Assembly: GCF_012641185.1 (NCBI RefSeq)
Contig: NZ_JAAXLK010000003.1
Location: 89,985-153,984, forward strand
Length of the DNA: 64,000 nucleotides
Origin: Levilactobacillus tujiorum
GTDB taxonomy: Bacteria > Bacillota > Bacilli > Lactobacillales > Lactobacillaceae
Reading direction: 5' to 3'
Notes under the pieces: model-generated
Database searches by the model: none
Told to the model about the DNA's origin: nothing
Seen by the model: only the letters and a program-made list of their open reading frames with translations
Translations under genes and position numbers: made by a program
Shown: positions 53,529 through 62,749 of the stretch, piece by piece
How positions within the stretch are numbered: the first letter of the stretch is position 1
How the letters are laid out: every line of letters begins with the position of its first letter

Positions 53529-53789
53529 ATGACCGATTTTAAGGCATTAATTCTAGCAATTGTTAGCCCACTCGTGGAGCATCCGGAAGCTTTGGTGATT
53601 ACACCAGAGGAGACGGAGCGATTCTATGAATATCGGTTAACCGTTCATCCGGACGATATCGGTCGGGTGATCGGCAAACAAGGCCGCGTGGCGCAGGCGA
53701 TTCGTACGATCGTCTATAGCGTTCGCGTTCAAGGCAATAAACGGGTCCGACTCATCATTGATGACCGCCCGGCAAAGACTCTCGAGTGA
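53529..53789 (+). CDS. khpA: KH-domain RNA-binding protein KhpA (YlqC)
   Basis: 86 residues. A single KH domain with the GXXG loop in GRVIGKQGRVAQAIRTIV. KhpA partners KhpB/EloR and affects cell elongation through RNA binding in streptococci and lactobacilli. It follows rpsP by 9 nt. A hairpin (CTCGAGTGAGG...CCTCGAG, then seven T) overlaps its stop codon and may partly terminate before rimM. Confidence 0.94.
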   Translation: MTDFKALILAIVSPLVEHPEALVITPEETERFYEYRLTVHPDDIGRVIGKQGRVAQAIRTIVYSVRVQGNKRVRLIIDDRPAKTLE

Positions 53790-53817
53790 GGCGGCAACGT
53801 TTCCTCGAGTTTTTTTG
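53778..53817 (+). terminator. Possible terminator or attenuator after khpA
   Basis: CTCGAG at the end of khpA pairs with CTCGAG at 53803, extended by GAGG/CCTC, followed by seven T residues. It lies within an operon, so partial termination is likely. Confidence 0.6.
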
Positions 53818-53877
53818 TACCATAAATAAAAAAATAGTAAGAAGATAAATTTAAAAATAGGTAGGGAGGCCAGTCAG

Positions 53878-54396
53878 ATGGCATATTACACAGTTGGCAC
53901 CATCGTGAATACGCACGGCATCAAGGGTGAAGTCCGCGTCGTCGCAATTACCGATTTTCCAGAGAGTCGTTTCGCCGTGGGGGCAACCCTCTACGCCTTC
54001 CAGAAGGGGCAAACGCAGCCCGTTAAGTTAACGGTGGCGTCGGAACGACTACACAAGAATTTTTACCTGTTGAGTTTTGAAGGCAAGCCATCCATCAATG
54101 ATGTCGAAATCTATAAGCAAAGTACGTTAAAGGTGACGGATGATCAGTTACAAAACGATCAGCTCCAACCAGGCGAATACTACTATCACCAAATTGTTGG
54201 GTTAAACGTTGTGACCGAGGATGGCGATGAATTGGGTACGATCAAGGAAATCTTATCGCCAGGAGCCAATGATGTATGGGTGGTTGACCGTCCGGGTAAA
54301 GACGATCTGTTACTGCCAAAGATTGACCAAGTGATTAAGGACGTCGACTTGGATCGCCACCAGGTCACGGTAGAATTAATGGAGGGACTCGAGTAA
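53878..54396 (+). CDS. rimM: Ribosome maturation factor RimM
   Basis: 172 residues. [30 protein letters not shown] opens the N-terminal barrel; the C-terminal PRC-barrel includes [14 protein letters not shown] and [18 protein letters not shown]. It binds S19 during 30S head assembly. The stop shares its last base with the trmD start; AGGGAGG lies upstream. Confidence 0.96.
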   Translation: MAYYTVGTIVNTHGIKGEVRVVAITDFPESRFAVGATLYAFQKGQTQPVKLTVASERLHKNFYLLSFEGKPSINDVEIYKQSTLKVTDDQLQNDQLQPGEYYYHQIVGLNVVTEDGDELGTIKEILSPGANDVWVVDRPGKDDLLLPKIDQVIKDVDLDRHQVTVELMEGLE

Positions 54397-55175
54397 TGCG
54401 CATCGATGTATTAAGTTTATTTCCCGATATGTTTTCTGGCCCGATGCACGACTCTATCGTCGGTAAGGCGATTGAAAATGGCCATTTGACGATGCCGGTG
54501 ACGAATTTTCGGGACTATTCGACCAATAAACATGGCAACGTGGACGACTATCCCTTTGGTGGCGGAGCGGGAATGCTCCTACAACCGCAACCGATCTTTG
54601 ATGCCGTGAAAGCGACCCAGGAACAAGCGGCGGCTGAGGGGTTACCTAAGGGTCGCGTGATCTTGATGGATCCAGCCGGTGTGACGTTTAATCAACACGT
54701 CGCCGAAGAATTTGCCCATGAGGAGCACCTGACCTTCCTGTGTGGGCATTACGAGGGCTATGACGAACGAATTCGCACGCTCGTGACGGATGAGGTCTCC
54801 TTGGGAGATTTCGTGCTGACGGGGGGCGAACTGGCCTCGATGGTGATGATTGACGCCACCGTTCGACTCTTACCTGGAGTCCTGGGCAACGAGGAGTCGG
54901 CGCCCGGCGATTCGTTCTCTTCGGGCTTGCTGGAATACCCGCAATACACGCGTCCGGCTGATTTTCGCGGGATGAAGGTGCCGGATGTCTTAATCAGTGG
55001 TAACCACGGCAAGATTGACGAGTGGCGTCAAAAAGAGGCGCTGCGGCGGACCTATACCCGGCGACCAGATATGATCGACCACAGTCAGCTGACCCAGGAA
55101 CAGAAGCATTTACTGGCAGACGTGCGGATCGAAGAGGAAGAACGCGCGGCGGCTGAGGACGAGTCAAGAAAATAA
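54396..55175 (+). CDS. trmD: tRNA (guanine37-N1)-methyltransferase
   Basis: 259 residues. Trefoil-knot SPOUT fold: [57 protein letters not shown] and [12 protein letters not shown]. It makes m1G37, which prevents frameshifting. It overlaps rimM by one base; the C-terminal tail is acidic and basic mixed. Confidence 0.97.
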   Translation: MRIDVLSLFPDMFSGPMHDSIVGKAIENGHLTMPVTNFRDYSTNKHGNVDDYPFGGGAGMLLQPQPIFDAVKATQEQAAAEGLPKGRVILMDPAGVTFNQHVAEEFAHEEHLTFLCGHYEGYDERIRTLVTDEVSLGDFVLTGGELASMVMIDATVRLLPGVLGNEESAPGDSFSSGLLEYPQYTRPADFRGMKVPDVLISGNHGKIDEWRQKEALRRTYTRRPDMIDHSQLTQEQKHLLADVRIEEEERAAAEDESRK

Positions 55176-55177
55176 CC

Positions 55178-55206
55178 TTTACAGGTATTTCGAGATATGA
55201 TACACT
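55178..55206 (+). promoter_or_regulatory. Promoter of rplS
   Basis: TTTACA at 55178-55183, 17-nt spacer and TACACT at 55201-55206. It begins 3 nt after the trmD stop. Confidence 0.75.
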
Positions 55207-55212
55207 TACTTT

Positions 55213-55284
55213 TGGCTGTTTAGCCACCAAAAACAACATTCCGCTGTCGAAACTGAGAATGAATGTTGGCGAAAGGATAGAATT
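55213..55284 (+). ncRNA. L19 leader (ribosomal protein autoregulatory leader RNA)
   Basis: Located between the rplS promoter and its start. AACATTC pairs with GAATGTT around CGCTGTCGAAACTGAGAAT, and an upper GGCTGTTTAGCC hairpin precedes it. This arrangement and the ATTCCGCTG segment fit the Firmicutes L19 leader, thought to mediate feedback by L19. Matched by eye only. Confidence 0.6.
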
Positions 55285-55288
55285 TATT

Positions 55289-55645
55289 ATGCGCCAAAAC
55301 AATTTAATTGCTAAGATCAACCAAGAACAATTACGGGACGATGTTCCAGACTTCCGTGCTGGAGACACTGTTCGGGTTCACGCCCGGATCGTCGAAGGTA
55401 CCCGCGAACGTATCCAGTTGTTCGAAGGTGTCGTTATCAAGCGTAAGGGTGCTGGCATCCAAGCAACTTACACGGTACGTAAGATGAGTAACGGTGTCGG
55501 TGTGGAACGGATCTTCCCATTACACTCCCCACGTGTTGCTAAGATTGACGTTATTCGTCAAGGTCGTGTACGTCGTGCTAAGCTCTACTACCTCCGTGAA
55601 CTTAACGGTAAGGCAGCGCGGATCCCAGAACGCCGTCGCAACTAG
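55289..55645 (+). CDS. rplS: 50S ribosomal protein L19
   Basis: 118 residues. [37 protein letters not shown] and the C-terminal [25 protein letters not shown] are diagnostic. GAAAGGA precedes the ATG at 55289; an upstream in-frame ATG at 55259 is inside the leader hairpin. Followed by a strong terminator. Confidence 0.97.
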   Translation: MRQNNLIAKINQEQLRDDVPDFRAGDTVRVHARIVEGTRERIQLFEGVVIKRKGAGIQATYTVRKMSNGVGVERIFPLHSPRVAKIDVIRQGRVRRAKLYYLRELNGKAARIPERRRN

Positions 55646-55658
55646 TTACATCTCAAGA

Positions 55659-55690
55659 TACCAATCACTTCGGTGGTTGGTATTTTTTTA
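55659..55690 (+). terminator. Intrinsic terminator after rplS
   Basis: ATACCAATCAC and GTGGTTGGTAT form a stable stem closed by TTCG and followed by seven T residues. Confidence 0.9.
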
Positions 55691-55810
55691 TGGAGAAATT
55701 TCTGTTCGTAATAGGAGAAGTTTCAGTGATGGGGTTGGAAAAGTAAAAATTAGGATTTGCTAGTCTGCAAGTCATTGATGAAGCTATCTTTGATGAATGC
55801 AAATAATGAT

Positions 55811-55839
55811 TGACAATTCCTGTCTGATCCTGTATAGTT
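55811..55839 (+). promoter_or_regulatory. Consensus-like promoter upstream of a short leader or small RNA
   Basis: TTGACA at 55811-55816, exactly 17 nt, and TATAGT at 55834-55839. It is among the best promoters in the window. Confidence 0.82.
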
Positions 55840-55845
55840 ACTTAT

Positions 55846-55957
55846 TAGAGTTTAAGAGATGCTAATAAAGAGATTCAGAGAGATTGTTTAGCAAGCCGGA
55901 GTTTCTTAGATTTGAAAGTCGCTCGCCCATTCGTAGGAATGGCGGGCGACTTTTTTG
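55846..55957 (+). ncRNA. Candidate small RNA or attenuated leader ending in a strong terminator
   Basis: The predicted transcript of about 112 nt begins with hairpin TTATTAG...CTAATAA, contains a 10-codon frame (ATG at 55859, MLIKRFREIV) with a poor ribosome binding site, and ends with GTCGCTCGCCCATTC pairing with GAATGGCGGGCGAC and then six T residues. It lies in the 455-nt gap between rplS and the small membrane protein gene. No known riboswitch or T-box motif is visible. Either it is a free RNA or it controls readthrough into the membrane protein-kup genes. Confidence 0.55.
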
Positions 55958-56100
55958 TACCTGGCAAAATTGATGCTAGCCAATAGAAGTCATTTACCCA
56001 CCGATTGATTTGGACAATGACCTTTTCAAACCGACCATCCCAGTTGGTATTTTCAGTGGCAACCATTATGATGAGACCAAATACCGAGGGGGAATTTCAC

Positions 56101-56394
56101 ATGCATAAGACGCTATTACGGCTGTGTATCGAGGTGATTGGCGGGATGGTGGTCTCGGCGGGGCTTTTGTCTTTGATTATTTCTGGCACCTACGCCTACG
56201 TTCATGCCTCAGGACTCGGCCATTACAATTTAAATGTGTTGGGACTTTCCTTCTTTCACATTAGCTATGCAGCTGGTCATTTTCACGGCCAAACCAACTC
56301 ATTGGGGATGGGGTATGCTTGGTTGGCAGGTACGGCAATGATTCTTGTTTTAGGTGAATTGCGTCACCGATTAGTTACCCATCGGTGGTTGTAG
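56101..56394 (+). CDS. Small membrane protein upstream of kup, 97 aa
   Basis: GAGGGGG precedes the ATG at 56101. The protein has two to three hydrophobic segments (about 8-35, [27 protein letters not shown]; about 45-58; about 72-85) and a His/Gly-rich loop between ([14 protein letters not shown]). The basic C-terminus ([11 protein letters not shown]) is probably cytoplasmic. Its stop is 11 nt from the kup start, so it is likely to be an operon partner. No family recognised. Confidence 0.7.
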   Translation: MHKTLLRLCIEVIGGMVVSAGLLSLIISGTYAYVHASGLGHYNLNVLGLSFFHISYAAGHFHGQTNSLGMGYAWLAGTAMILVLGELRHRLVTHRWL

Positions 56395-56405
56395 GGGGCA
56401 CGCAC

Positions 56406-58400
56406 ATGCGGCTAACAACACAGAAGCTCACTGGGGTGGGGATGCTAATTACGCTGGGCATCGTGTACGGCGATATTGGGACCTCACCTCTTTACGTGAT
56501 GAATGCCATTATTGACCAAGCCGGTCGCCACGAAACGGCGGCGGTGTCCACGGTCATGTTAGGGAGTATTTCGCTTATTTTCTGGACGTTAATGTTGATT
56601 ACCACGGTGAAATATATCTTACTCGCGATGCGCGCTGATAATCGCCATGAAGGGGGCATCTTTGCCCTGTATGCGTTGGTGAGAAACGCCGCGAAATGGC
56701 TGATTTTTCCCGCTTTAGTCGGTGGTGCAGCTTTACTGGCAGATGGGACACTTACGCCAGCCGTAACGGTGACCTCGGCAATTGAGGGACTTAAGAGTCA
56801 GACGCTGGGGCCCGTACACTTTAGTGGGACTCAGGGGTGGGTTTTGCTGGTGGTCACGGGAATCTTGGTGGGTCTCTTCTTGGTACAACGCTTGGGTACC
56901 CAGCTGATTGGCTGGTCGTTTGGGCCACTCATGCTGATCTGGTTTAGCTTCATCGGGTTAGTTGGCTTACGCAGTCTCTTAACGGACCCCGGCATGCTAC
57001 ATGCATTGTCGCCTGTCTATGCGTTGCGTTTTTTAATAAGTCCAGATAATCATCAGGGAATCTTCATTTTGGGGAGTGTTTTCTTAGCCACGACCGGAGC
57101 CGAAGCCCTTTACTCTGATATGGGGCAGGTTGGTAAATGGAATATTTACGGGACTTGGCCGTTTGTTTACGCCATGCTGATGTTGAGTTATTTAGGCCAA
57201 GGGGCGTGGGTCATTCACCACGCGACGCAATTAGGCGTTCGGCACCCGGATAATCCATTTTACGCGATGGTGCCCGGCAACTGGCGGATGTTTGCCATCG
57301 GGATTGCGACGGTGGCAGCGATCATTGCCTCACAAGCGTTGATTACGGGGTCATACACGTTGGTTCATGAAGCAATCGGACTGAAATTATTGCCGCGCTT
57401 ACGGATTAAGTTTCCCGGTAGTGAGAAGAGTCAACTGTACATTTCGACAGTCAATTGGTTACTCTGTGGGGTAACGCTAGGCGTTGTCTGGTTCTTCCGG
57501 ACTTCTAGTCACATGGAGGCGGCCTATGGTCTTGCGATTACCATCACCATGTTAATGACGACGCTGCTCCTCCAGGCATTTTTGCGGCAGCGCAATCATC
57601 GGCTATTAGCGACTACATTTGTCGGTGGTTTTGGTCTGTTGGAGGGGTTGTTTCTGATCGCAAGTCTCGCTAAGTTTGCACATGGTGGCTATGTGACCTT
57701 GGGCATCACGCTACTGATTTTGACGATCATGGTGTTCTGGTACTACGGTAATCAGCGGCGGAGTGCCCACGTGGTGGATGCGGAGCATGTGTCGCTGCTG
57801 GACTTTTTACCGCAGCTGCAGGCGCTGAGTCGGGATCGTGAAGTTCCACCGTTTGCGACAAATTTGGTGTACGTTGGGCATGTTACACCGGACTACGCGA
57901 TTAAACGCGCGGTGGTTTATTCGATCTTAGATCAACAGCCGAAGCGTGCCGCGGTTTACTGGTTTGTGACGGTTAATGAGGCCGATACACCGTATGAATG
58001 TAGCTATACCGTGGAAACTTTAGGGACTCGTAATGTGATGGATGTCCAGATTTACTTGGGCTTTAAAAAGCCACAGCGGTTGAACGTCTACCTGCGACAA
58101 ATTGTGAATGATCTGTTGGCGGCGGGCGTTTTACCCGATCAAACGCCGCGGTATTCTAGTGTGCCTGGTCGGCAGGTGGGCAACTTTAAGTTCGTGATGC
58201 TCAATCAACAACTGCAGGATTTAGGGGCTCAGGATGATTTACCAGCATTGGATCGCCTGTTGATCGGTGGGCGTTTGTTGCTACAACGAATCAGTTTGTC
58301 TCCGCAACGGTGGTACGGCCTGGAATTCAGTGATGTGGTCGAGGAGCGGGTGCCGCTGTTTATTGGGCATGCACCGGATCGGACGTTGCGGCGAAAGTGA
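56406..58400 (+). CDS. kup: KUP-family potassium uptake protein
   Basis: 664 residues with about twelve membrane segments. The first carries the signature [26 protein letters not shown]; also [18 protein letters not shown] and [15 protein letters not shown], typical of KUP transporters. The C-terminal 190 residues are cytoplasmic. It imports K+ with protons. AGGGGG at 56393-56398 supports the ATG. Transcribed with the preceding small membrane protein gene. Confidence 0.95.
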   Translation: MRLTTQKLTGVGMLITLGIVYGDIGTSPLYVMNAIIDQAGRHETAAVSTVMLGSISLIFWTLMLITTVKYILLAMRADNRHEGGIFALYALVRNAAKWLIFPALVGGAALLADGTLTPAVTVTSAIEGLKSQTLGPVHFSGTQGWVLLVVTGILVGLFLVQRLGTQLIGWSFGPLMLIWFSFIGLVGLRSLLTDPGMLHALSPVYALRFLISPDNHQGIFILGSVFLATTGAEALYSDMGQVGKWNIYGTWPFVYAMLMLSYLGQGAWVIHHATQLGVRHPDNPFYAMVPGNWRMFAIGIATVAAIIASQALITGSYTLVHEAIGLKLLPRLRIKFPGSEKSQLYISTVNWLLCGVTLGVVWFFRTSSHMEAAYGLAITITMLMTTLLLQAFLRQRNHRLLATTFVGGFGLLEGLFLIASLAKFAHGGYVTLGITLLILTIMVFWYYGNQRRSAHVVDAEHVSLLDFLPQLQALSRDREVPPFATNLVYVGHVTPDYAIKRAVVYSILDQQPKRAAVYWFVTVNEADTPYECSYTVETLGTRNVMDVQIYLGFKKPQRLNVYLRQIVNDLLAAGVLPDQTPRYSSVPGRQVGNFKFVMLNQQLQDLGAQDDLPALDRLLIGGRLLLQRISLSPQRWYGLEFSDVVEERVPLFIGHAPDRTLRRK

Positions 58401-58448
58401 AAAAGAACCGTGAGTCTGACCTTCTTGTAGTTTGATGATTCAAAAACT

Positions 58449-58495
58449 TAAAGACGCTCTGTAAAATCCAATCGATTTTACAGAGCGTCTTTAGT
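58449..58495. terminator. Bidirectional terminator between kup and the permease gene
   Basis: AAAGACGCTCTGTAAAATC and GATTTTACAGAGCGTCTTT form a perfect 19-bp stem with a short loop, with T-rich ends usable for both convergent genes. Confidence 0.9.
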
Positions 58496-58512
58496 ATCAG
58501 TTATAAACGTAA

Positions 58513-60027
58513 TTAATCCTTATCGTCAGCCAGTTCATTTTCCTTCCGTGAACGTTTTTCAGCGTTCCGGTAGAAGATCCAAGCAACTGTCCCGAAGAAG
58601 ATTGGGCCGATGATCGTCCAGAAGGCGGTCTTGTAATCGGCATCCATGATTGGTTGAAGACACGTGAAGACGATCCCGCCAATCAGAACCAAGAGCACGA
58701 TTGCCACAATAATATTGGTAAAGGTCTTGTTCTTGTAAACCACGAATGGCCGTTCCAAGTCGGTCCGCTTCTTAAAGAATGGGAAGGCCCCAATCAAGAA
58801 GAGGTAGGGTGCCGACGTGGAGACGTTAGCCATGTTGGTCAGAATTTGATAAAATTCCTTAGCTGCGGAGCCACCAAAGGAGACGAAGAAGATGAAGACG
58901 GCAACCACCGTGGCTTGAATCCACATGGAGTAGGCGGGGACGCCGGCCTTGTTGAGGCGGGTCATCTTCTTAGGCCATAATTTTGGTGATGATCCTAAAA
59001 TAAATGATTTCAATGGTGAATAGACCAGGACGAAGAAGGACCCTAAGTAGGCCATGAACATGCTTAACCCAGTTAACCGGGCTAACACATCCCCAATCAT
59101 CAGGGAAGTCCCGTGTGAGAGGTTCATGGCGTGTCCCATGACCAGTCCCAAGTTGTTCATCAACACGTAGGTAATGTTCCCCAAGTTAACGGAACCGCTG
59201 CCTAAGACGTCATGCCAGTTAGCACTGACCCCCCAGAGGAAGATCGAGACGGAGTAGGCAATGGTAATGGTAATCGTGGAAATGATCAGCCCCTTAGGGA
59301 AAGTCTTTTCCGGTTTATCCATGCTATCCGTGATTCCACCCATGGATTCCATGCCGGCGTATGCGAAGACGGCATAAATCACGAAGGACAAGAGCGCCAT
59401 TGGTGACTGGAATTGCGGGTTAGGCGAAGCAATGAAGCTGTGCAACCCGTTGACTGGTTCAGCCAGCTGGCCCTTATTCAAGATCCAGATCAGGATGCTG
59501 GCAATGAAGAACAGGATGGTTAAGCCCATCACGAAGATTCCTCCCAATGAAGAAATCTTCGCAATTGAACTCACACCACGTGTCGCAAAGAAAGTGACGG
59601 TGAGGATCCAAATGATCCCGAGAATCCCGATGGTTTGCGTCGAACTTAGGCCGAGAATCCCCCAAGTCTGCGTCTGGTCACTACCAGAGATTAAGGTAGA
59701 TAGTGGAATCCACACCTTAGTAGAAGTTGATAGCATCCAGATGATCCAAGAGGACAGCCAGATAAAGGTCCCAATGAAGGCTAACTTTTCACCGATGGAT
59801 TCGGCTAACCAGGAGTAGATCCCACCCTTGGCTTCCTTAAAAGTTGACCCATATTCGGCCAGCATTAAGGCGCTAGGCAGAAAGAAGAACAGGGCGGCTA
59901 AAACATACCAGATAATGCTGGCATAGCCCATTTGGTCATACGCGACGGTTCCGTTTGCGAAGCCGTAGATGGCCGAAAAAATCATTAAGATTAGACTGAA
60001 GAGTCCAATCTTTTTTTGCTTTTCCAT
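58513..60027 (-). CDS. Amino acid permease of the APC superfamily (YjeM or glutamate/GABA antiporter-like)
   Basis: 504 residues from MEKQKKIGLFSLILMIFSAIYGFANG, with about twelve membrane segments. The first helix has the unwound glycine region of APC transporters, and VFAYAGMESMGGITDSMDKPEKTFPKG is the conserved helix 6-7 segment. The length and the helical tail after the last segment (RNAEKRSRKENELADDKD) fit the YjeM/GadC group. Substrate cannot be read from sequence. It lies downstream of the dipeptidase on the same strand, so peptide hydrolysis and amino acid transport may be co-regulated. Confidence 0.85.
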   Translation of the reverse strand: MEKQKKIGLFSLILMIFSAIYGFANGTVAYDQMGYASIIWYVLAALFFFLPSALMLAEYGSTFKEAKGGIYSWLAESIGEKLAFIGTFIWLSSWIIWMLSTSTKVWIPLSTLISGSDQTQTWGILGLSSTQTIGILGIIWILTVTFFATRGVSSIAKISSLGGIFVMGLTILFFIASILIWILNKGQLAEPVNGLHSFIASPNPQFQSPMALLSFVIYAVFAYAGMESMGGITDSMDKPEKTFPKGLIISTITITIAYSVSIFLWGVSANWHDVLGSGSVNLGNITYVLMNNLGLVMGHAMNLSHGTSLMIGDVLARLTGLSMFMAYLGSFFVLVYSPLKSFILGSSPKLWPKKMTRLNKAGVPAYSMWIQATVVAVFIFFVSFGGSAAKEFYQILTNMANVSTSAPYLFLIGAFPFFKKRTDLERPFVVYKNKTFTNIIVAIVLLVLIGGIVFTCLQPIMDADYKTAFWTIIGPIFFGTVAWIFYRNAEKRSRKENELADDKD

Positions 60028-60054
60028 TAGATTAATATCTCCCATTTATGATGA

Positions 60055-60074
60055 GGACTAGTGAACACTAGTCC
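60055..60074. other. 9-bp inverted repeat between dipeptidase and permease genes
   Basis: GGACTAGTG-AA-CACTAGTCC, a perfect hairpin without a T tract. It may be a processing or stability element in a shared transcript, or an operator for the permease gene. Confidence 0.4.
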
Positions 60075-60084
60075 GAACCGTATG

Positions 60085-61500
60085 TTATAAGTTGAGGTCC
60101 TGTTGGTAGTTCAATGGACCCAAGTCGGTCGCCTGAGTAATCAGGGTGGCCGCTAATTCACGATAACGCCGAATTCCCAATGCGGCGTTCGTAAAGGCTT
60201 GTTGCGTTAAGTAATGATTGAGTTCCGGGCCGGATAAAGTTTGACCCACGGCGTCAGTCTGTTGGACAGATTGCTTGAAGGCAATGCGTAGTTCCTTTTG
60301 CACGGCACTGACGGTTGGCCAAGCTTCATGGTAGTGTGCGTCGAGCAGCACGCTCACCAGCTTGTAGACCCAGTAAGCAGATTGTGCATCGTAGGTCTTT
60401 TCTCCCAAATGATAGGCGTCCGGCGTCTTGTCGATACCGGCGTAGAAGGGCACGTAAACACTCTGCGCCCCGACGCCCATGGCTAACCATTGGATGCCAG
60501 CGAGGGCTGAGTCCATTTTCGGTCGAAGCTGAAGCACGTGTGACTCTTGCGTTTTAGCCAGGCTGACTGGACGGAAGCGGTGACGCTGATCAGTGGTACC
60601 GGCACCTACCGGATCATACGGCGTTTCTTCAAAGTGACTACTGAGGTAGCCCTGTGCATCGTCGACACTGAGTAAGTGATCGGCGAATTGGATGAAGGGG
60701 AGGTCGAACGATTGGGGTTCCTGGGCAATTTCTGGATTAAACTGACGCTGGCCGTACCAGACCCGTGGGGTGTTGTAGTACAGGTCAGACTGGTCTTGAG
60801 TCCCGAAGATGTCGCGCCAACTGAACCGGTCGCGTGCCGGATTTAAGTGATTAGTGGTCACAAACTCCTGGAGATGGCGCGCGTACATGAAGTTATCGTG
60901 ATCGTTGAAGTCGATATCTTGGATTGCCATTTGGTTGGCAACAACCGCATACCCGTTAGCTGGGATACGTTGGGCTACCCAGTAGTGACCAGCCCCCGTT
61001 TCCAGATACCAGGCTTCCTGTTGATCGGCAAATAAAATACCGTTGGATTCGCTGGTACCATAGTGTTCAACGATTTGGCCTAGTCGAGCGACGCCTTCGC
61101 GGGCAGACTTAATATAAGGAAGAACGACGGTAACCATCGCTTCTTCACCAATGCCGTCTTTGACTAACGGATCGGCGCCCAAGACACGTTCATTGGAGTA
61201 GGTGCTTTCGGTAGCGCTCATAGCAACGCCGAATTCATTGATCCCATCTTCTTCAAACAGGCCATACGCATCTGTCCACTCCGGAGTGGCGGTGTACTTA
61301 GCCGCTGCGAGTGGCAGGGGCATCGTAAAGCCGTTGTCCGTGCTGGTAAATGTGGGTGGTGTCGTGGCGGTCTTAGCGGGATGGACGACGAAATGCTTGG
61401 GCCAAGCAGCCTTGGCATCTTCATTACGCCCAATAATAACTGAACCGTCCGTTGTCGCCTGAGGACCAATTAAAATACTGGTACAAGCGGAATAATTCAT
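60085..61500 (-). CDS. pepD: C69-family dipeptidase A
   Basis: 471 residues. MNYSACTSILIGPQATTDGSVIIGRNED places the N-terminal nucleophile Cys6 after a short propeptide, as in lactobacillus PepDA. ESNGILFADQQEAWYLETGAGHYWVAQRI is another family block. It hydrolyses a broad range of dipeptides in the cytoplasm, part of proteolytic nutrition in lactic acid bacteria. AAGGAG precedes the ATG on the minus strand. Confidence 0.94.
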   Translation of the reverse strand: MNYSACTSILIGPQATTDGSVIIGRNEDAKAAWPKHFVVHPAKTATTPPTFTSTDNGFTMPLPLAAAKYTATPEWTDAYGLFEEDGINEFGVAMSATESTYSNERVLGADPLVKDGIGEEAMVTVVLPYIKSAREGVARLGQIVEHYGTSESNGILFADQQEAWYLETGAGHYWVAQRIPANGYAVVANQMAIQDIDFNDHDNFMYARHLQEFVTTNHLNPARDRFSWRDIFGTQDQSDLYYNTPRVWYGQRQFNPEIAQEPQSFDLPFIQFADHLLSVDDAQGYLSSHFEETPYDPVGAGTTDQRHRFRPVSLAKTQESHVLQLRPKMDSALAGIQWLAMGVGAQSVYVPFYAGIDKTPDAYHLGEKTYDAQSAYWVYKLVSVLLDAHYHEAWPTVSAVQKELRIAFKQSVQQTDAVGQTLSGPELNHYLTQQAFTNAALGIRRYRELAATLITQATDLGPLNYQQDLNL

Positions 61501-61769
61501 GGGAGCACTCCTTTCTGCATATTAAATAAAACTCGATACTATTCTATCATTTTTAAGGATTAACGGGGGTGTTTTCGGTAACTTTTTAATTATTTTTGCA
61601 TAATTTTCTGGCTTCAATAAATATTTATACAAATTTATGATTGATAAAAACTGACTGTTTTCAGGCGACGACCAGTGGAAAGGTTGCCAGACAGGTTGTT
61701 TAGGGACTAGCTAAGTCGTAGCAGATGTGGTTAAATGGTGAAAACAACTGGCGGTTGAGAGGAGTGAAA

Positions 61770-62669
61770 ATGAGAAAAATGTTAAAAACTAATCGTCGTG
61801 AGGTGGGCAAACACCTCTTAATTTTAATCGGATCGGCTATTATCACGGCCATTGCGCTGAATGAATTCTTAGTGCCTGGTAAGATTTTTAGTGCGGGAAT
61901 CAATGGGATCTCTCAGATTATTGCGACTTTGCTAGCAGCTGGGGGCATTCATTTAAGCACCGGGTGGTTTATCCTCCTGTTTAACATTCCAATTGGATTG
62001 CTGGGCTGGTTCAAGGTGGGCCGTGGCTTTACCGTCTATTCGATCATGGTAGCCATTTTGACATCAGTTTTAGCCATCATTGTCCCGGTCAACAATATTT
62101 CTAATAATGCACTGCTGGCCGCCTTATTTGGGGGTATCTTAACTGGCGTCGGGGTGGCGTATCCCCTGAAGTATGGCTTCTCAACGGGTGGCATGGACAT
62201 TATTGCGGTAGTTTTGGAAAAAACGACGGGCCGAACGATTGGGACACTCATGCTGATGATTAACTTTGGCATCGTGATCGTGGCTGGCTTTCTCTTCGGC
62301 TGGGAGAGCGCGTTATACACGATTATTTCCATTTATGCAATGTCTCGCGTGGTGGACAGCATTCATACGCGGCATCAAAAGCTCACAGCCTTTATCGTGA
62401 CCTCACAGCAAGACGCAGTCATAGCAGAACTTAATCAAACTCTTATTCGCGGAATCACGGTGATTCCATCATTTGGAGCTTATACTCGTCAAGCCAGCAC
62501 GGTCTTAATGACCGTTATTTCGCGGTATGAACTTTATACATTAGAGCATGCCGTTAAGGAAGTGGACCCCAGCGCCTTCGTCAATCTGGTGAATACGGTC
62601 GACATTGAGGGGAACTTCTATAATGAGACGGAACAGTTGAAATTACGGGAGAAGACGGCGAAAAAGTAA
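61770..62669 (+). CDS. YitT-family membrane protein (DUF161/DUF2179)
   Basis: 299 residues. About five membrane segments (30-190), including the family pattern GSAIITAIALNEFLVPGKIFSAGINGISQI and YGFSTGGMDIIAVVLEKTTG. The C-terminal DUF2179 domain (about 215-290, TRQASTVLMTVISRYELYTLEHAVKEVDPSAFV) is cytoplasmic. Function unknown. GAGAGGAG gives the ATG. It lies divergent from pepD. Confidence 0.92.
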   Translation: MRKMLKTNRREVGKHLLILIGSAIITAIALNEFLVPGKIFSAGINGISQIIATLLAAGGIHLSTGWFILLFNIPIGLLGWFKVGRGFTVYSIMVAILTSVLAIIVPVNNISNNALLAALFGGILTGVGVAYPLKYGFSTGGMDIIAVVLEKTTGRTIGTLMLMINFGIVIVAGFLFGWESALYTIISIYAMSRVVDSIHTRHQKLTAFIVTSQQDAVIAELNQTLIRGITVIPSFGAYTRQASTVLMTVISRYELYTLEHAVKEVDPSAFVNLVNTVDIEGNFYNETEQLKLREKTAKK

Positions 62670-62670
62670 T

Positions 62671-62702
62671 AGTCGACAGGGGTTTCGCCGTGGTATGATA
62701 AT
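62671..62702 (+). promoter_or_regulatory. Possible promoter of hsdR
   Basis: TCGACA followed 15 nt later by TATGATAAT, whose TGATAAT part resembles a good -10. The spacing is short, so confidence is limited. Confidence 0.35.
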
Positions 62703-62749
62703 GACTAGGTAAGTTTTTAATAGACGTAATCATATTAGGGTGAGTGAAG

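Noticed and set aside
55811..56100. c-di-AMP (ydaO) or T-box riboswitch upstream of kup
   Set aside because: No conserved ydaO segments and no T-box GGTGGNACCGCG-type sequence found.
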